From Gnetum montanum (Eukaryota; Streptophyta; Gnetopsida; Gnetales; Gnetaceae), in the NCBI GenBank assembly GCA_015680685.1, contig MNCI01010753.1, positions 66,480 through 130,479 on the forward strand: a stretch of DNA of 64,000 bases, given 5' to 3'. Below the pieces are notes generated by a model that worked only from the letters and a program-made list of their open reading frames with translations, was not told the origin of the DNA and made no database searches. Numbering within the stretch: the stretch's first letter is position 1; the number at the start of each line of letters is the position of its first letter. The translations under genes and the position numbers were made by a program. Shown one piece after another: positions 34,160 through 47,629 of the stretch.

Positions 34160-35330
34160 CCCTAATGCAGATCAACTTTGAGTTATCTAAAATGCACACA
34201 AAGGCCCATTAGGGACCACTATGTTGGGAGGAGGATGGCGACTAAGATCCTCATGGTAGGGTATTATTGGCCCACAATCTTTAGGGATGTCCATTACTTC
34301 TTCTATTCCTATGATAGGTGCCAACATGATGGAGGGATAATTGGGCATATGGAAGGATCTAAATAGTGGATCCAACCACTAAAGCCTTTCGATCTTTGGG
34401 CATATGGGGGATTTACTAAATAGAAAATCATACATCATTGTGGTGGTTAAGTATTACATCAAATTGACTAAAGCCACTATTACCATTGACTGTTCATCTT
34501 CTCCGATGACATAATTTGTACAAAAAAATGTTGAGTAGGTTTGGTATGCCATAGGCACTAATTTTAGATAATGGAACATACTTTACTAGTGCCACTTTTT
34601 GAAAGCTCATGCACTACTTGAGGGTTGAACATAAACTAAAATCTTCATACCCTCCTCAAGCCAATAGTCAAGCTGAAGTAACAAATAAGGAAATCACCAA
34701 AATACTAACATATACAGTTAGTAAATATAGGAAGGACTAGCGTAGTAAACTTAATGATGCTCTTTGGACTTATTATTCAATATGGAAACTTCCTATTGGG
34801 TATTCCCCCTATGAGTTAGTATACGAAAAGTTTCCAATCCTTTCCATACAAATCAAGCTCCATACACTTTCAACAACCTATGACCTTGACCTAGACCTAA
34901 GTCTAGCCCAAAGAAAAAGATTGATGAATATCAACATGCTAGATGAGAATAGATTGGTGGCCCTCTCATCAAATGAAGTGCACAAGGCACTAGTAAACAA
35001 TGTCATGACCTTAGAATAAGGAAATTAAAGTTTCAACTAGGAGATAAGATGCTCTACTAGAACCTAATGCATGCACCTCAACGTACAAAATTTTAAACGT
35101 TATGGAAGGACCCTTACATTATATATGAAACTTTTCCATTTGGAATCATGATGATCTATCATCTTGCTAACCCAAATAAGAAGTTATTAGTCAACATCCA
35201 ACAACTTAAACCTTTCTTGAAGACACAAACAACTAGTGGAACAATGCCTCAATAGATAGCCAAGCACACTTAATCTTTTGAATCTCTCCCTTCCAACTCA
35301 GTTGTAGGGGAGATGGTCATTCATGCTAGC
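34160..35330 (+). pseudogene. Element B integrase
   Basis: 34178-34366 encodes the zinc-binding region: RDHYVGRRMATKILMVGYYW, then the Cys-bearing SYDRCQHDGG (the N-terminal HHCC domain of gypsy integrases). The core domain around 34400-34900 is frame-broken (for example LDNGTYF in the DNGT-x-F position near 34558). The C-terminal part near 35105-35215 reads DPYIIYETFPFGI and NIQQLKPFLK. No chromodomain was seen, as expected for Athila/Tat. The minus frame 34187-34375 is a shadow. Confidence 0.75.
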
Positions 35331-37099
35331 ATCTTATAAGTGGCTTCTTAGTTTTTCACCTTTTTTGTTTTACATCATTTTTTATAAGTTTACATTTTCT
35401 TCAATATTTTGTAATTTCTTTTATATTTTCCTATATTTGGATTTTCTTACATGTCTTTTTGTTCTTTATTGTCATCAAAACTTTGGTGCCAAAAACAACT
35501 ACTAATTGATGGTGGTTAATTAAATTATATTATTTAAATTTATTTCTTAATGATTTTATTTCATCATTGAATTTTAAAATTGATTAATGAAACACTGACT
35601 TTCTCATGATACCAAACAGTGAGCTCACATCATCCACCCATGCGACTAAAACTCCATGGTGTTCTCTCATTTTTAAAGCATTAGGTCCTTTCCTAATAAC
35701 AAATTTTAAAGAACTTATGACCTTGGTACTTTTTAGACTTGGAATAAATCAAGTGGAATTGGAAAGGATGGCTTCATAGCAGCTTGTCACCTTTTGTACT
35801 TTCCTACCATCTAGAGTTTTATGGGTTTTCTCATCGATTCCTCACCATTCTTAACATCGACCAATAAGATGAAGCAATGTCTTTGCATGGTGTGGTTCCC
35901 ATGAAAAAAAAAACATAAGAATTACAAGCACATCCCTTAGATGAAATAATGGGCTACAAGAACTAGTTATGGGGCTAGAAGGACATGTTACCCATGCCTG
36001 AACATACCCTCTAACTAAGGCCCTCTTCATTTCCTACTTCTCTTTTCTTCTCTATTTGGAATGATGGGTGATATTTAGGGTTGTTCATAAGCTCTAGGAG
36101 GTTGAATGATCTCAATGTGCTAATGTGAAGTCACTAGAAGTGGATGGTCTTGATCAAAACTAAGGATGGAATGCCATCAAGTCACCCTAATCACAAATTT
36201 CACAAAGAATTTCATGTGACTGGAATGAGGACCTCCATTCCATTCTCTTTCTTTCATCACCAATTCTATCCATCTACCACCTCACTGCCTCCTATCGCGA
36301 TTAATTAGTATGTTCATTTTGGTATGTCTTAATTTGTTGATGGTTTCTTGTGTAATTCAACTTTTAACAATTTGTGGCCATTAATCATCCTTAAGGCCTA
36401 TGGACTCCTTGGTATTAGGACATGCAAGGGCATTAACAGCATGAGCCTACTATGGGGAGAATCCACTTGAATGCTCTTTGATCTGGGTAGTTAAACTTCT
36501 TGTCTCATTTTCCTTTTGCCTTCAAACTATTGTTTTCCACCTCAAAACATCTAGTTTTTTCACTCCTTGGAAATCAAATTTCATCTAAATCTCCTTGTCC
36601 CAACTAAATTTGAAGCCTTCTTCATTGATTTTTCCTTATTCTATGTTTTTTTGACTCTCTTTGCACTCGAATTTCATCAAAAAAACTCTTTCCTCGTACT
36701 TAGTTTGTTAATATGAAAATTTCTTCATTACGGTTGCATTGACACATCCCTGTTGACATAGCCTGATACATCGATGCATGGAAAAAATAGTATAAATACA
36801 TGTTCATAGTTAGTGAAATTTTTACACTTTCTGCATAATGCGCAAGGATTTTTTGCAACTTTTTAAAGCCCAAAGCCTTCCCAAAGCCATAACTTTCAAA
36901 TCACTTGCCTGAATCAACCTATTCTTTGATCCTCAAGCTACTAGAGATGAGATTTATGTTGTGGGGACCACAAACCTATGGTTTATGATGGAAAATTTTT
37001 CCAAATTTTTCTAAATCCCCCAAGGTTTAACTAATAAAATAATATTAAAATCACCATTTATACCAAGTTAAATCTCATCATTAAACTCAAGCAATTAAA
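35331..37099 (+). other. Element B internal spacer between integrase and 3' ORF
   Basis: AT-rich sequence without a recognised domain, interrupted at its right end by element E. The 60-residue frame 35323-35505 is hydrophobic and Phe-rich but follows no known family; low complexity is the likely reason. Confidence 0.5.
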
Positions 37100-37370
37100 T
37101 GAATAAAAAAATAAAAAATAAAATAATCAATCTACCATGATGACAACTTGCCTAAGTGTAACTTGCCAAAAAGAAGAAAGGTATTAATGCAAATTGTTAA
37201 ACTTAGAAGCAAGGAGATGAAAAAGTTCTTTAAATTGAAATTCTCAGCCACAAAGATCACAACCAAATTTAATGTGGTTTCCCAACTTAGGTAGTCCACA
37301 CTTAAAGGGTATATCACTTGCACACCTCCAAGCTTTGTTTCTTTTAATATGTGATTTAAAGGGTACACAT

Positions 37371-38203
37371 TGATGAGTGGAAAATACCCCTACACTCAAC
37401 CATATGAATCATCAGTGTTCACACACAATCCCATTAAATTCCTTGAATGGGAAGATTGTTATGTCTTGACTGCAGTTTGTTATCTTCCCACTTGGACTAG
37501 TGGTAGCTTTGTCACGTATGGTTTAGTCCCAAGTGAGGCATATGATGATTGATGTTATTGTGGCCTTATGCTACTCCTAACAATAATAGAGAAATTAATT
37601 CTTTAGTCTAATTAACAATGAAAAGTAAAGTCTAAACTAGCCTATGTGCAATGAGTATCTATTCCTAACATTCCATACATGCCTTGGACTTTGTGCAACT
37701 ACCATTGTGATTACCAAGCATACCGTTACTGGGCGTACCAAACGATAACACTACTAGGTTACCAAGTGTTTGTGATTAATCGTACTCATTTTGCTTAATG
37801 ACAGAAACAATAAAGGGAAATAAATGATAAACATTAACTAAGGAAAATTGTAAACAATTAAGTAATTAACAATAATATAAAGCTAAGTGGATGCTACAAT
37901 GATGAAAGTAATCTCGATCTTTATTGCTAAACATATAACATGTCCAAGTACATCACATTTGAATAAGGATGTCATACAATCACTTAACATCACACTATGG
38001 CCATGCGTTAGAAACAAACTAACACCTATCTACTCTCTTCTCTATGCCTATCTCTATATCCAAACCATGCACCCAAGTGTTGTATTTATAGGCTAGCACA
38101 GATGAGACAATATCAAATCCTTGACATCGGAGGTTGTGCCCTGATATCAGATACCCAATAACATTGCTCTGATATTAGGGCCCTATCAAAACATGACTCA
38201 TCA
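37371..38203 (-). repeat. Element F 3' LTR
   Basis: It pairs with 45722-46592 (for example AAATACCCCTACACTCA near 37381 and near 45732). The frames 37370-37552 and 37887-38096 are LTR translations; the latter has its copy at 46274-46471. Confidence 0.9.
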
Positions 38204-40590
38204 TACCACCATGACTGAATGAAAACTCATCCTTCAATTAAACAAAATGAGGAACAAGTTCTTTACAAAATATTGGGAAGGTATGGGATTATTGACTAAC
38301 TCTAACCACATCTAAATTGACTCCTTCATGCTACAGTGGTGTTTTATAAAAAATGGACATGACATGAAAAAACAACAAAACTGGGGAAGCTATGTAGTTC
38401 TTGAAGGCAGTGGATCTTCCATTGGCTACTTTTCTTTGTCTTCAAGCTTCTAGAATTTGTAATGATTTAGGAGCACTTGAAACTTCTCCTCCTCCATTCT
38501 TGAGTCATGCATTATTCAAGCTAATGATCCAATGTGTGTTGGAGTTGGTACATCCCATGGACATGGTAGTTGTGGGAACATCTAATTGGCTATCACATAC
38601 CATGTCATGAATTGCCTCCATTCCTCCTCAAAATCCTTGGCCTTTTCTCTTGATCCATGATAATCGGTTAGTCTCCTTGCCATGTGTGAAGCTACATCTC
38701 TTTATCCATGGTAGCAAGACTTAATTGCTTCTAGTTCTAAGTTTGCTACTTTAAGTTTCTGTAGAGCATCTGTTTATCTATAAATTCCTTCTCATATAAA
38801 GCATAAGTGGTTGCTACTTGTTGTTCTAGTTCATTTTTGGGTGGGCCGACCTATTATTAACATGACCAAGTTAGCATAACAAAGATTAGCTAATGCCATG
38901 TACTCCTTTAAATCCTTAATCTATAGATCCTTTTTTTTTTCTATCTAGGATGGGCTACCAGTTAGGATTCTACACTAACATGGAACTAATGCAAGCCTTT
39001 TCCATTTGGATTTCTTTCTTATTGATTTGCTTGTACATGTTGATCTAGTCCCAAAAGTGCCCTTTCAACTTCTCATGCTTTTTGGTCTCTTTCTGCCATA
39101 TGCTTATCTAACTTGTAGACTTCTGACATATGGTGCATACCTCCTCCATTGAGAGGGTTCAATTCTCTCTAGCCAATCTACTTATGTCTAGGTTGGCCCT
39201 CACCAATTGCTCCCTCAACTAGTGTATTCTTTCCTCTAAGATGTTTTTTTGTTTCTCAATAGTGGTTAACCTTATGTTTTCAGCAACAAGTTGCTTGTTT
39301 TCCTCTTGAGTAGTGGTTAGTGCTTTTTCTTGAGCATATGTTTGTGCTTCAGTGGTTGAGGCATTCAAGACCACCTTCTTCTTCTCTTATTCAACCACTG
39401 TATTCTACTCAATCAATTAGCCTAGCTACTCTTTTCAAAACTACTCTAATTGATCATGTGCAATGAATTGGGATGGATCCTTTCTTTTAATCCTTGAGGC
39501 AATGAGCTCTTATTGCAATTGATGTACCTTTTCTTTTGCATGCTCTACCCCAATCTCTGCCATGACTAGTTTTCCTTTGGTAGCTATGAGATTGGATTGA
39601 ACTATACTAACATCACTAGGGATGTTGAAGAGTGTTGTATGACTTGCCTAGTCTACAACAATCTATCAAGTACATCCTCATCAGTCGCAGGATTCATCGA
39701 GGTCTTAGCTAACATTTGTGCATCTCTAGTTCTATTTAAGTCTACCAGGGGTACAATAGGCACATTAAAGGATTGTTTGATGTGGCACCTTTTGCAGTTT
39801 CAAGAACCACTTGAAAAGATGTGGCATTTCCAAAGATTTGTTGTGACCATTGGGCTTCTCCTCTTGATTACAAAGAAATTTGTCCCCTTAATGGATCGAT
39901 TGAAACTATGGACTCAATGGCATCATTAATGACTTAGAAAAGGTTGGATTTATCCTTGACTTCTTGAAGTCAGAGTTTCAACAATTTGTTGCAATGGGAT
40001 CATTAAGGATCTATAATTCTATGGCAGTCGTGGTGGGACTTGTTGTTCTTGTTGTTGCTCTGGTTCTTATTCTTTCTTCTTCTCTGGTTCTTGTTCTTGC
40101 TCTTCATCATGATCTCTCCTTGGTGTCACTAGTTTAAGTAACTTAGAAAATGAAGCATTTTGGACCCTCTTATGAAAATCATTAGTGTAACCAAGATTTT
40201 GGCTCTCTTGCATAACTTCTTGATCAGGCAAGGGAATGGAAGTGTCAGCTTCCTTACCTTTCTTACCTTAAACCATTGTTGAATCTCCATAAAGTACAGT
40301 TGGACAAGGTTGAACTTGTATTTGCCCATTAATATTACACTTCCTCTGGCCATGTAGGTTGATATCCTATTTAGCCCTTTAGTGGGGAAGAGATGGTATG
40401 TGTTAATTTTGAAATAAAATCTCTCCTCTAGAGTCAGCTCATTGTATATTTTTTCTTCTTTATTATATGCTTATTTCAACCACAACTTCCTTGTTTTTGC
40501 ATCATATCTTGTGGATAGGTGTGCTACTTTGGCCCCCACATTGGGTATGTTCAGAGCTTCTACAATGGCCTTGATTGAGTAAGAAATAGA
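38204..40590 (-). pseudogene. Element F 3' ORF and coiled-coil tail
   Basis: The open piece 40129-40353 (RGSVILMGKYKFN, LPFPCLIKKLCK) is the counterpart of F' 12125-12475. The downstream part towards 38400 is rich in K, E and Q on the minus strand with a Glu/Gln-rich linker (about 40030-40110), as in F'. Many stops. Plus-strand frames 38401-38610 and 39597-39929 are antisense. Confidence 0.6.
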
Positions 40591-43060
40591 GATTCTGCCA
40601 ATGTTGATAGTGGTTACCTCCTTTTTATTATGTTAGAATTGCTACGTCTCATCGAGGTACCATTCATCACTTTCAAAAAGGATGTGCCACAAAGGCAATG
40701 CTTGAAGCTAAGTTCTAACTGCCTCAAGAGAATATTCCATGAATGGCCCAAAGTTCATTTCCATGATGACCATGGTCAACATGGATCACTCTTGGATGGC
40801 TTTGAGGCATTATTGGGATAACATGAGGCATTGTCCCTACGCTCAAGCCTATCATCCTATAGCCTCCACCTAGACTAACTACCTAATAATAGGGGCCTCT
40901 TGATGAATGCTAAATGATTAGGCCTTTTGTTTGTCATGCTCAATTGGTGGACCTTGTTCTCCTAGTTGGCCTTTGCCACCCCTCAGGTGTTTGCTTACAC
41001 CCTAAAAAGGTCCTTTGTATCCTCCTCTTTTTGGGGCCATCTACAATCAATCAAGGATTTTGGGTTACTAAGGTGTTTTTCATTTATCATCAATAGGTTT
41101 ATGCCTTACTCATGTCCTTAGTTTCATTAAGTTCTTAGTTCAATTGATTGCAGGGTTAGAAAAATTTCAAGAAAAATGCCCAAAATGTGTTAACTTTTTT
41201 TATAACCCTTCGAAATTGACTTCTTTTTCCTTATGTATGACTTATAATGATGATTATCATTCCTTAGGTGTGTTAATTAAATGTTCTGGCATGCATACAG
41301 TTGATTGTTCATTAAAAAAGCTTAAGTTTTTTTTAACCTTTTTACCTTTATAATACCTTCCAAGTGATAGTAAATTTCAAAAAATTAGCATAATTTTTCA
41401 ACACAAAGCAACACCCTCTCCCCCCACCAAACTAGATTGAACACTCTAAGATCAAACAAGTTTAAAAACCACAGAAATCAGAGTGGTGTGAAGCTAGATA
41501 TCATGTATGGAAGTTGGATGCATAGAGCTCTTCATCAAGAGAGAAAAATGCAAAAAGTCCCTTAGCTACAATTGATGAAAATGATTTCTAAAGAATCGCA
41601 AAGGTCCTATTTATAGTTTTTGTGGACCCAATATTAGAGGCCTTAGATTTGCATTCCATGGGGACATTCAACATGGAAAATGAAGCTTTGTGATTTGCTG
41701 GAAGGTTTCATGTATAGTCCAAAGTTCCAGGGTAAGTGAGAATACATATTTGGGCACCGGTAATGTTGGAAAATAGAATTGTAGGAATTAAAAGCTATGC
41801 AAGATGTAAGTAAAGGGTATTGAATCCATGTTATAGAACAGATAGATTATATGATAAGGGAAGGTTTTAAAATTGACATTTATGCACTTGAAAGGTTCAA
41901 GATGATGCAGTTTTGTTAAACAAGTACAAGTTATAATAAGTATACAAGTGGATCCTCCCTAAAGAAGGTTCCAACCTTTAATGCCCTTGTATAACCACAC
42001 ATAAAAATGTTTGTAGGCACCAAAGGGATTAAATGCAATGCATACTTGTTTAGCAAAGCACACATGTTACAATCACCAATTTGAGAAAATAACTCTATGT
42101 TATATAAAACCGCAAATTATGATCATATGAACAGTGAGATGAAATGGATTTTAGAAAGAGTTGTAGAAATTGGGATGTGAGGTGTCTTACCATAGGCATA
42201 ATGAATCCTTGTGTGTTATTAATTGTTAAAGTAATCATTAGCCCTTCTTTCCAAGATTCAAACCAAGTCCAAACCACGTGCCAATGACATCACATTATTT
42301 TATCTCTTAGATTTACAACCATATGACTACCATCATTGCAAGGAGTATCATCACTTGGCATTTTGTTCAAGGAGTTTATTCATGGATCTTCTTTCTTCTT
42401 CTTCTTCTTCTTTTCTTTTTTTTTTCTGATTTCTAAGAAGCCACCAACCTTCAGACATGGGTAACATGTCTTTCCAATGGAACCCTCAAAAATTTATTTT
42501 GAGCTCTTTTATTTTATTTTTATCTGTGTCACCCTTACCAAATAACTACCTTTAGGCATGGGTAACATGTCTTTCTAGTGACATGTTAAGGCAGCACTTA
42601 TTTTACTCTTAATCCCATTTTTTGTTAAATATACAAGGATATAATTACAACCTTAGCAACATGATAGAACATACATAAGTGTTTAAAGAGATTTCACAAG
42701 TTCTCTTGATGTCATCCCCTTCACATTCCCCCTTAGTTCTTCATTTTTCTATCTAGGTGCAATGATTATAGGTTTATTCTTAGTTTGATGATGGAAATGA
42801 ATATCAATATGACCTCTTGTTAATCGGATGAATACATGGATGATGTGGCCTCATTGTCTAGATAATCAATCTCTCATGATTTTGACAACATAGAGAAAAC
42901 CTCATCTCATTGGGCTACATGTTGTCATTTTATTCATAATCAAGATTACTGACAAAGGAAATAAAAACAAAGTATGGAAAAAGTTGAAAAGGATGGGAAA
43001 AATTGTATCAAGAAATGAGAAAATGATAAAAAATTGTAAAACAAAATGATGAAAAACATT
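40591..43060 (-). other. Element F non-coding stretch in place of pol
   Basis: AT-rich sequence homologous in blocks to F' 12.9-15.2 kb, without RT or integrase signatures. It includes a CTT microsatellite near 42395-42415 and a single version of the block that is triplicated in F'. Frames at 40630-40821, 40914-41096, 41144-41353 and 42095-42277 have no known similarity. Confidence 0.5.
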
Positions 43061-45701
43061 TATTAATTTTTGATTTTAGGATGAGGCATCTCCCCCATGA
43101 CTAAGATTTTGACCATGAGAAGAATTCATAAGTGGGAAGGTAGGCTTCATGCATTTGTGAAACAGTGTTAGACTTTCATTTTCAAGCCACTGGGTATCTT
43201 CTAGTTTAGTGGTAGTTGCATAGATATGTTGTTGCTCACACACTTGGTTCTGAAATGTATGGTGGATCAAAATAGGAGTTGTGTTAACTTTGCAAACATC
43301 TATCCTGTGACTATATCCTTTATCATGGTTAGTGATGCATGGATTCTTTTGTCTCTCCATAGTGCTAGGTTCATCATTTCTATAGGTGTTGGAGTAACAA
43401 TGGATGTTGGCCTTTATGTAGGATTGAAGAACTTTGGTTGTGAGAGGAAGGATGTTGCACTTGATTGGCATTGTGCTAGTCTGGATGAGTTAGCAGGTTC
43501 ACGAGTGTTATGCTCATGCATGGGAACCATCCTAAAAAAAGGGTGTTCCCAAGATTGTGATGGAGATCTACTAGAATTATCATTTTCGTATATGTTCGCA
43601 ACACAAGTGACATTCTTTCGTTGAAGTTATTGTGCTGAACCTTCTTGTGTTGCTAGTCGTGACATGTGATGGAAGTGAGTATGAGAATATTGAGAATATG
43701 ATGGAAGGTAAGAGGTGTGAGGTGGTAATCTCATAGAAGATTTTGTGGTTTGATGATATTTAGGAGAGTGGTAGAGTGATTTGAGGTAGAGGACGCAAAA
43801 CTAGTTGCGAAAATAGGTTGTTGAACATAGTATTTGGATGGGTCTAGCTGACAATAAGAATAGCACTAGTTTTATGATGGCATCCCCACAAATGTGGGTT
43901 TTTCCACTATGGTTGATTATAGTGTTGAGGCTAGTAAGAAGTCCCACTAGGATAGTGCACTTGGTTGTTGGACTATCTATAATTACCTTGTGAGAAAGGT
44001 AATTTCCTAGGCATTTGCTTTTGTACTGACTTTGGATTTAAAGCAAAAGCCCAATACTCATGTATATGTAACATAACTAGGCAATAACCCATTGGATGGT
44101 CATATAGGTAGATGTCACATCCATCATCTTCTTCAATGGTTAAGTCTATAGCCTCTTCTTCTATAGTCATTTCCCCTTTCTACCAATTAGTGTTCTTACC
44201 TGTCTCTTGGTTCCTTTTCCTCCTTTTGTTGTGATCACATGATTTGTATTGCATTACTCGCTCCTTTACAGTTTTTTCACAAGTTGTAACTTTCACATTT
44301 ATTCATTCTAACATCTTATCTAGCCTTGCATGAAGTTTAGCAATAGATTATTGCATTGGCAAGGTTTGTTGTGAAATCTTCTTATTGAGGGCTGCCTCTT
44401 TTTCCTTATCATAGAGATGAATCCTCTTCTTTTGAAGAGTTGGATCTTGGTGATATTCTTCAACATTCTCTAGTTTACATAGCTCTCCTTCTTCTTTTTC
44501 CACCCACTCAATTAGCCTTTGTATCTAATGGAATTTCAATTCATATAATCGACCTTGGGCATAAATCCCAAGGGTCTCTCTTATTTGACTACGAAGCCCA
44601 TCCATAATGTGGAAAAGCTACTCTTCTTCAAAGAAACCATGGCCTAGACATCTATACAGTAGAGAATAGTATCTATCTAGGGCCATACCCAAGGGTTCAT
44701 GTTATTCTTGTTTCCATCCTTGGATCCATTTCCTAAGCTTGAACACCATCACATAGGTTTGGTTTTTCTTGTTCAAGAATTCCAACATTGTGGACTACCA
44801 ATGGATTGAATTTGGTTTCAATGATCTATACCACACTTTGGCTTTGTCTATTACTATCTTAGGAAAGAGCTTAAGCTTTTTCCAATCACTTTCAATTTTT
44901 TGTAAGATGCAAACATCATGGAAGGCTTGTAAATGATGTTGTGGATCAAAATTATAGCCTCCTGCAAATTCAAGGATGTTATTCATATCAAGCCTTTTCA
45001 TGCAACTTTTCCTTTGATGCCTATGGGGTATTTTAACTACCTCTATAATTTGTGTCATGCTCTTAGTGGCTAACAAGGAATCACTATCATCAAACATGTG
45101 GTGAAAATTTCTATTTCTATTTGTCTAATCTATTTCTATTTGTCTAATTGTGATGATCTTATCTATGCTCATTTTGATGTCTTTGATTTTTCCCTTGGTT
45201 TCAATTTCTATCTTTATCTCGACCCCATAGTGGAGCTCTATCTCTATACCTATATTCATCTTCATCATAACTAGACATTGAAGAGGAAGAGGAAGATGAG
45301 GAACTGGGAGAATTGCCATGGCTTCTATAGTTCTCCCCATGATCCCTTGATTTATCTTTTCTAGGTTTTGAGTAGGTCCTAGGCCTTGAGGTCCTCGATC
45401 TATGACTTAATTCATCTCCTCTAGGATTTTTTGCCTTAGGTGAATGTAGTCCTTAAGTGTAGTAAGGGTGTTCATGAACATATGAAACCCTTTCATGAGG
45501 TTGGTCACTCCAATTTTCTTCAACATATATCTCATTATTTCTCCAAAGAATGTTCTCTTCATATGATGCGTTATCACTTCCATGTAAAAGAGACATTGTT
45601 GTTATTTAATGATGTGTGTGACTTAATATTTTCTAAAACATAAACCATTAATGTGTTTATAGTGATCATGTATAATATAAATAATCTAGATAACTAGCAT
45701 C
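43061..45701 (-). pseudogene. Element F gag and following segment
   Basis: The gag core is 44795-45097 with LDMNNILEFAGGYNFDPQHH, HLQAFHDVCILQ and the WYRSLKP that marks this lineage. The gag continues in broken form to about 43.7 kb. The piece 43076-43471 matches F' 15425-15700, the part behind the protease. The protease signature itself was not found in F, so it may be deleted or more decayed. The plus-strand frame 43226-43624 (132 codons) is antisense and shows no similarity. Confidence 0.65.
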
Positions 45702-45702
45702 A

Positions 45703-45721
45703 TCCCTAGTAATGGCACCAA
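45703..45721 (-). promoter_or_regulatory. Primer-binding site of element F
   Basis: On the minus strand it reads TTGGTGCCATTACTAGGGA, adjoining the LTR. It is the same type as in B and F', with transitions only. Confidence 0.78.
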
Positions 45722-46592
45722 TGATGAGCAAGAAATACCCCTACACTCACCCATATGAATCACAACCATTCACATACAATCCAATTGAATTCCATGGATG
45801 GAACTAGTTGTGGCATCTAGATCATTATGTCTTGATCACAATTTGCTATCTTCCCACTTGGACTAGTGGTAGCTCTATCATGTATAGTTTATTTCCAAGT
45901 GAGGCATATGATGATTGATGCTATTGTGGCCTTATGCTCTTCCTAACGATAATAGAGAAATTATTTATTTAATCTAATTAACAATGGAAAGTAAATTCTA
46001 AACTATCCTACATGTGATGAGTATCCATTCCTAATCTTTGGTACATGCCTTGGACTTTGTGCAACTACCACTAGGATTACCAAGCATATCATTAATGGGC
46101 CCACCAAATGATAACACTACTAGGTTACCAAGTAATTACACTTAAGCGTTTGTGATTAGTTGTACTCATTCCACTTGATGAAAGAAATAAAGAGTAATAA
46201 ATGATAAACATTAACTAAGAAAAATAGTAAATATTTAAGTAATTAAAAATAATAAAGCTAAGCGGATGTTGTAATGATGGAGGTAATCTCAATCTTTATT
46301 GCCAAACATGTAACATATCCAAGTACCTCACATTCAAATAAGGATGTCATACAATCACTTAGCATCACATTGCAAGCATGCATTAGAAACAAACTAACAC
46401 CTATCTACTCTCTTCTCTATGTCTATCTCTATATCCAAACTATGCACCCAAGTGTTGTATTTATAAACTAGCATGGATGAGGTAATATTGGATCCCCAAC
46501 ATTAAAGGTTGTACCCCGATATCAGATACCTAATAGTGCAGCTTCGATGTTGGATACTTGATATTAGAGCCCTACCAAAACATGACTCATCA
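45722..46592 (-). repeat. Element F 5' LTR
   Basis: 871 bp, ending ATGACTCATCA next to CACAA at the high-coordinate side. It pairs with 37371-38203. Confidence 0.9.
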
Positions 46593-47629
46593 CACAACCT
46601 ATATAAGCTCTAAGCTCTACTTCGAAGTGATTTAATATCATAAATCCACTTAATCCTACAAGCTTAGAATGTCGCTCTAAGATCCACTTTGAAGTGAGTC
46701 AATAGCATAAATCCACTCAATCCTACAATGTTCCTACAAGCTTCTAGGATCCCACAACCTTTATAACTTGAGTTCTACTCCAAAGTGTTGTGGTGCAGCA
46801 CCAATGCCCAATCCCGTAAGATCCTAACAAGCTTAAGGATGATGACTTTCCACAAAAAACACATCAACCATATACAACAATAAAAGAGAAACAAAAATTA
46901 CAAGGAAAGGATGCAACCAATTTTGCTAGTCCTTGTACTTTTAAGTACAACAAAATATATCTCTTACAATAGTACAAAAGATAGTACAATGAGGCACACA
47001 AATACAATAGAATAAATTTCACAATCATTGCTTGATGTTAACACCTTTTAGCATATAACACTTTCTCAATTCCCAATAGAATGAAGTCTTCTTATAGCCT
47101 AGATGTTTCTAAAATCATCTCAGAATTCATGCAACTACTATCTAATCATCATTGAAGACATCTTCATCAAGATTGAGACATCTTTCTGCATCAGACTTCC
47201 ATTCAGGGGAGACATCTTCTTCACAAGAAAGACATCTTTGAGGAGATGTCTTCTTCATATGGAAGACATCTACTATTTTTAAGAGATGTCTTCTTTTGAG
47301 CAACCTTCAACTCAGCCAAGACATCTTCATTATTAAGGAGACATCTTTTCTTTATAGTAGTCATTTGTTGTTTCTTGGAGATATCTTTCTTCAATATGTT
47401 CTTCAATGCTAAGGCTTCCTCTTGAACATTGGATTTGAGCTTTGAAGTCTGCATTCCTTGTCCATGTTCTTTGAACTCCTGTGTGCTTCCTCAAGACCTT
47501 GTAGATGTCTTTTTTCTTCAACTTCTTTTTTTTTTCTTAATCTAAGTTCTTACCCTACACACACAACAATCACACAAGCATCCTTGTTCTTCATTTTTCT
47601 TAAGGTTTTGACATACCAAAAGGTTAACA
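46593..47629 (-). repeat. Element E 3' LTR, main part
   Basis: It matches 51907-53047 from ATAAGCTCTAAGCTCTACT (46604 and about 52090) to the shared end AAAAGGTTAACA / AAAAGGTCAACA. A dense cluster of AAGACATCTT-type palindromes lies at about 47150-47350. A purine-rich tract follows the end on the minus strand (GGATAAGAT just before the LTR). Minus frames 47221-47454 and 47333-47521 are LTR translations. Confidence 0.85.

Larger units (their letters stand above)
37371..46592 (-). mobile_element. Element F: pol-less Athila/Tat-like element, sister of F'
   Basis: LTRs are at 45722-46592 (5') and 37371-38203 (3'), with the PBS at 45703-45721. Flanks are CACAT and CACAA. It is inserted in the 3' LTR of E: joining 37370 to the sequence after 46592 recreates the order seen uninterrupted near 52060-52100 in E's other LTR. 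It carries gag and a 3' ORF like F' and B, but no RT or integrase. Confidence 0.88.

Noticed and set aside
35323-35505. Phe-rich hydrophobic 60-codon frame as a membrane protein gene
   Set aside because: It is a T-rich low-complexity stretch in the B spacer, without support from relatives in the window.
37370-38096. Two plus-strand frames, one repeated at 46274-46471
   Set aside because: The repetition is explained by the LTR pair of element F, not by a duplicated gene.
42390-42425. CTT/T-rich tract as a regulatory site
   Set aside because: It is a simple microsatellite in a decayed element.
43226-43624. 132-codon plus-strand open frame in element F
   Set aside because: It is antisense to the gag/post-protease segment homologous to F' and shows no known protein pattern.
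47221-47521. Lys/Glu-rich minus frames as a small gene
   Set aside because: They lie inside the E LTR and partly encode the AGACATCTT palindrome repeats.
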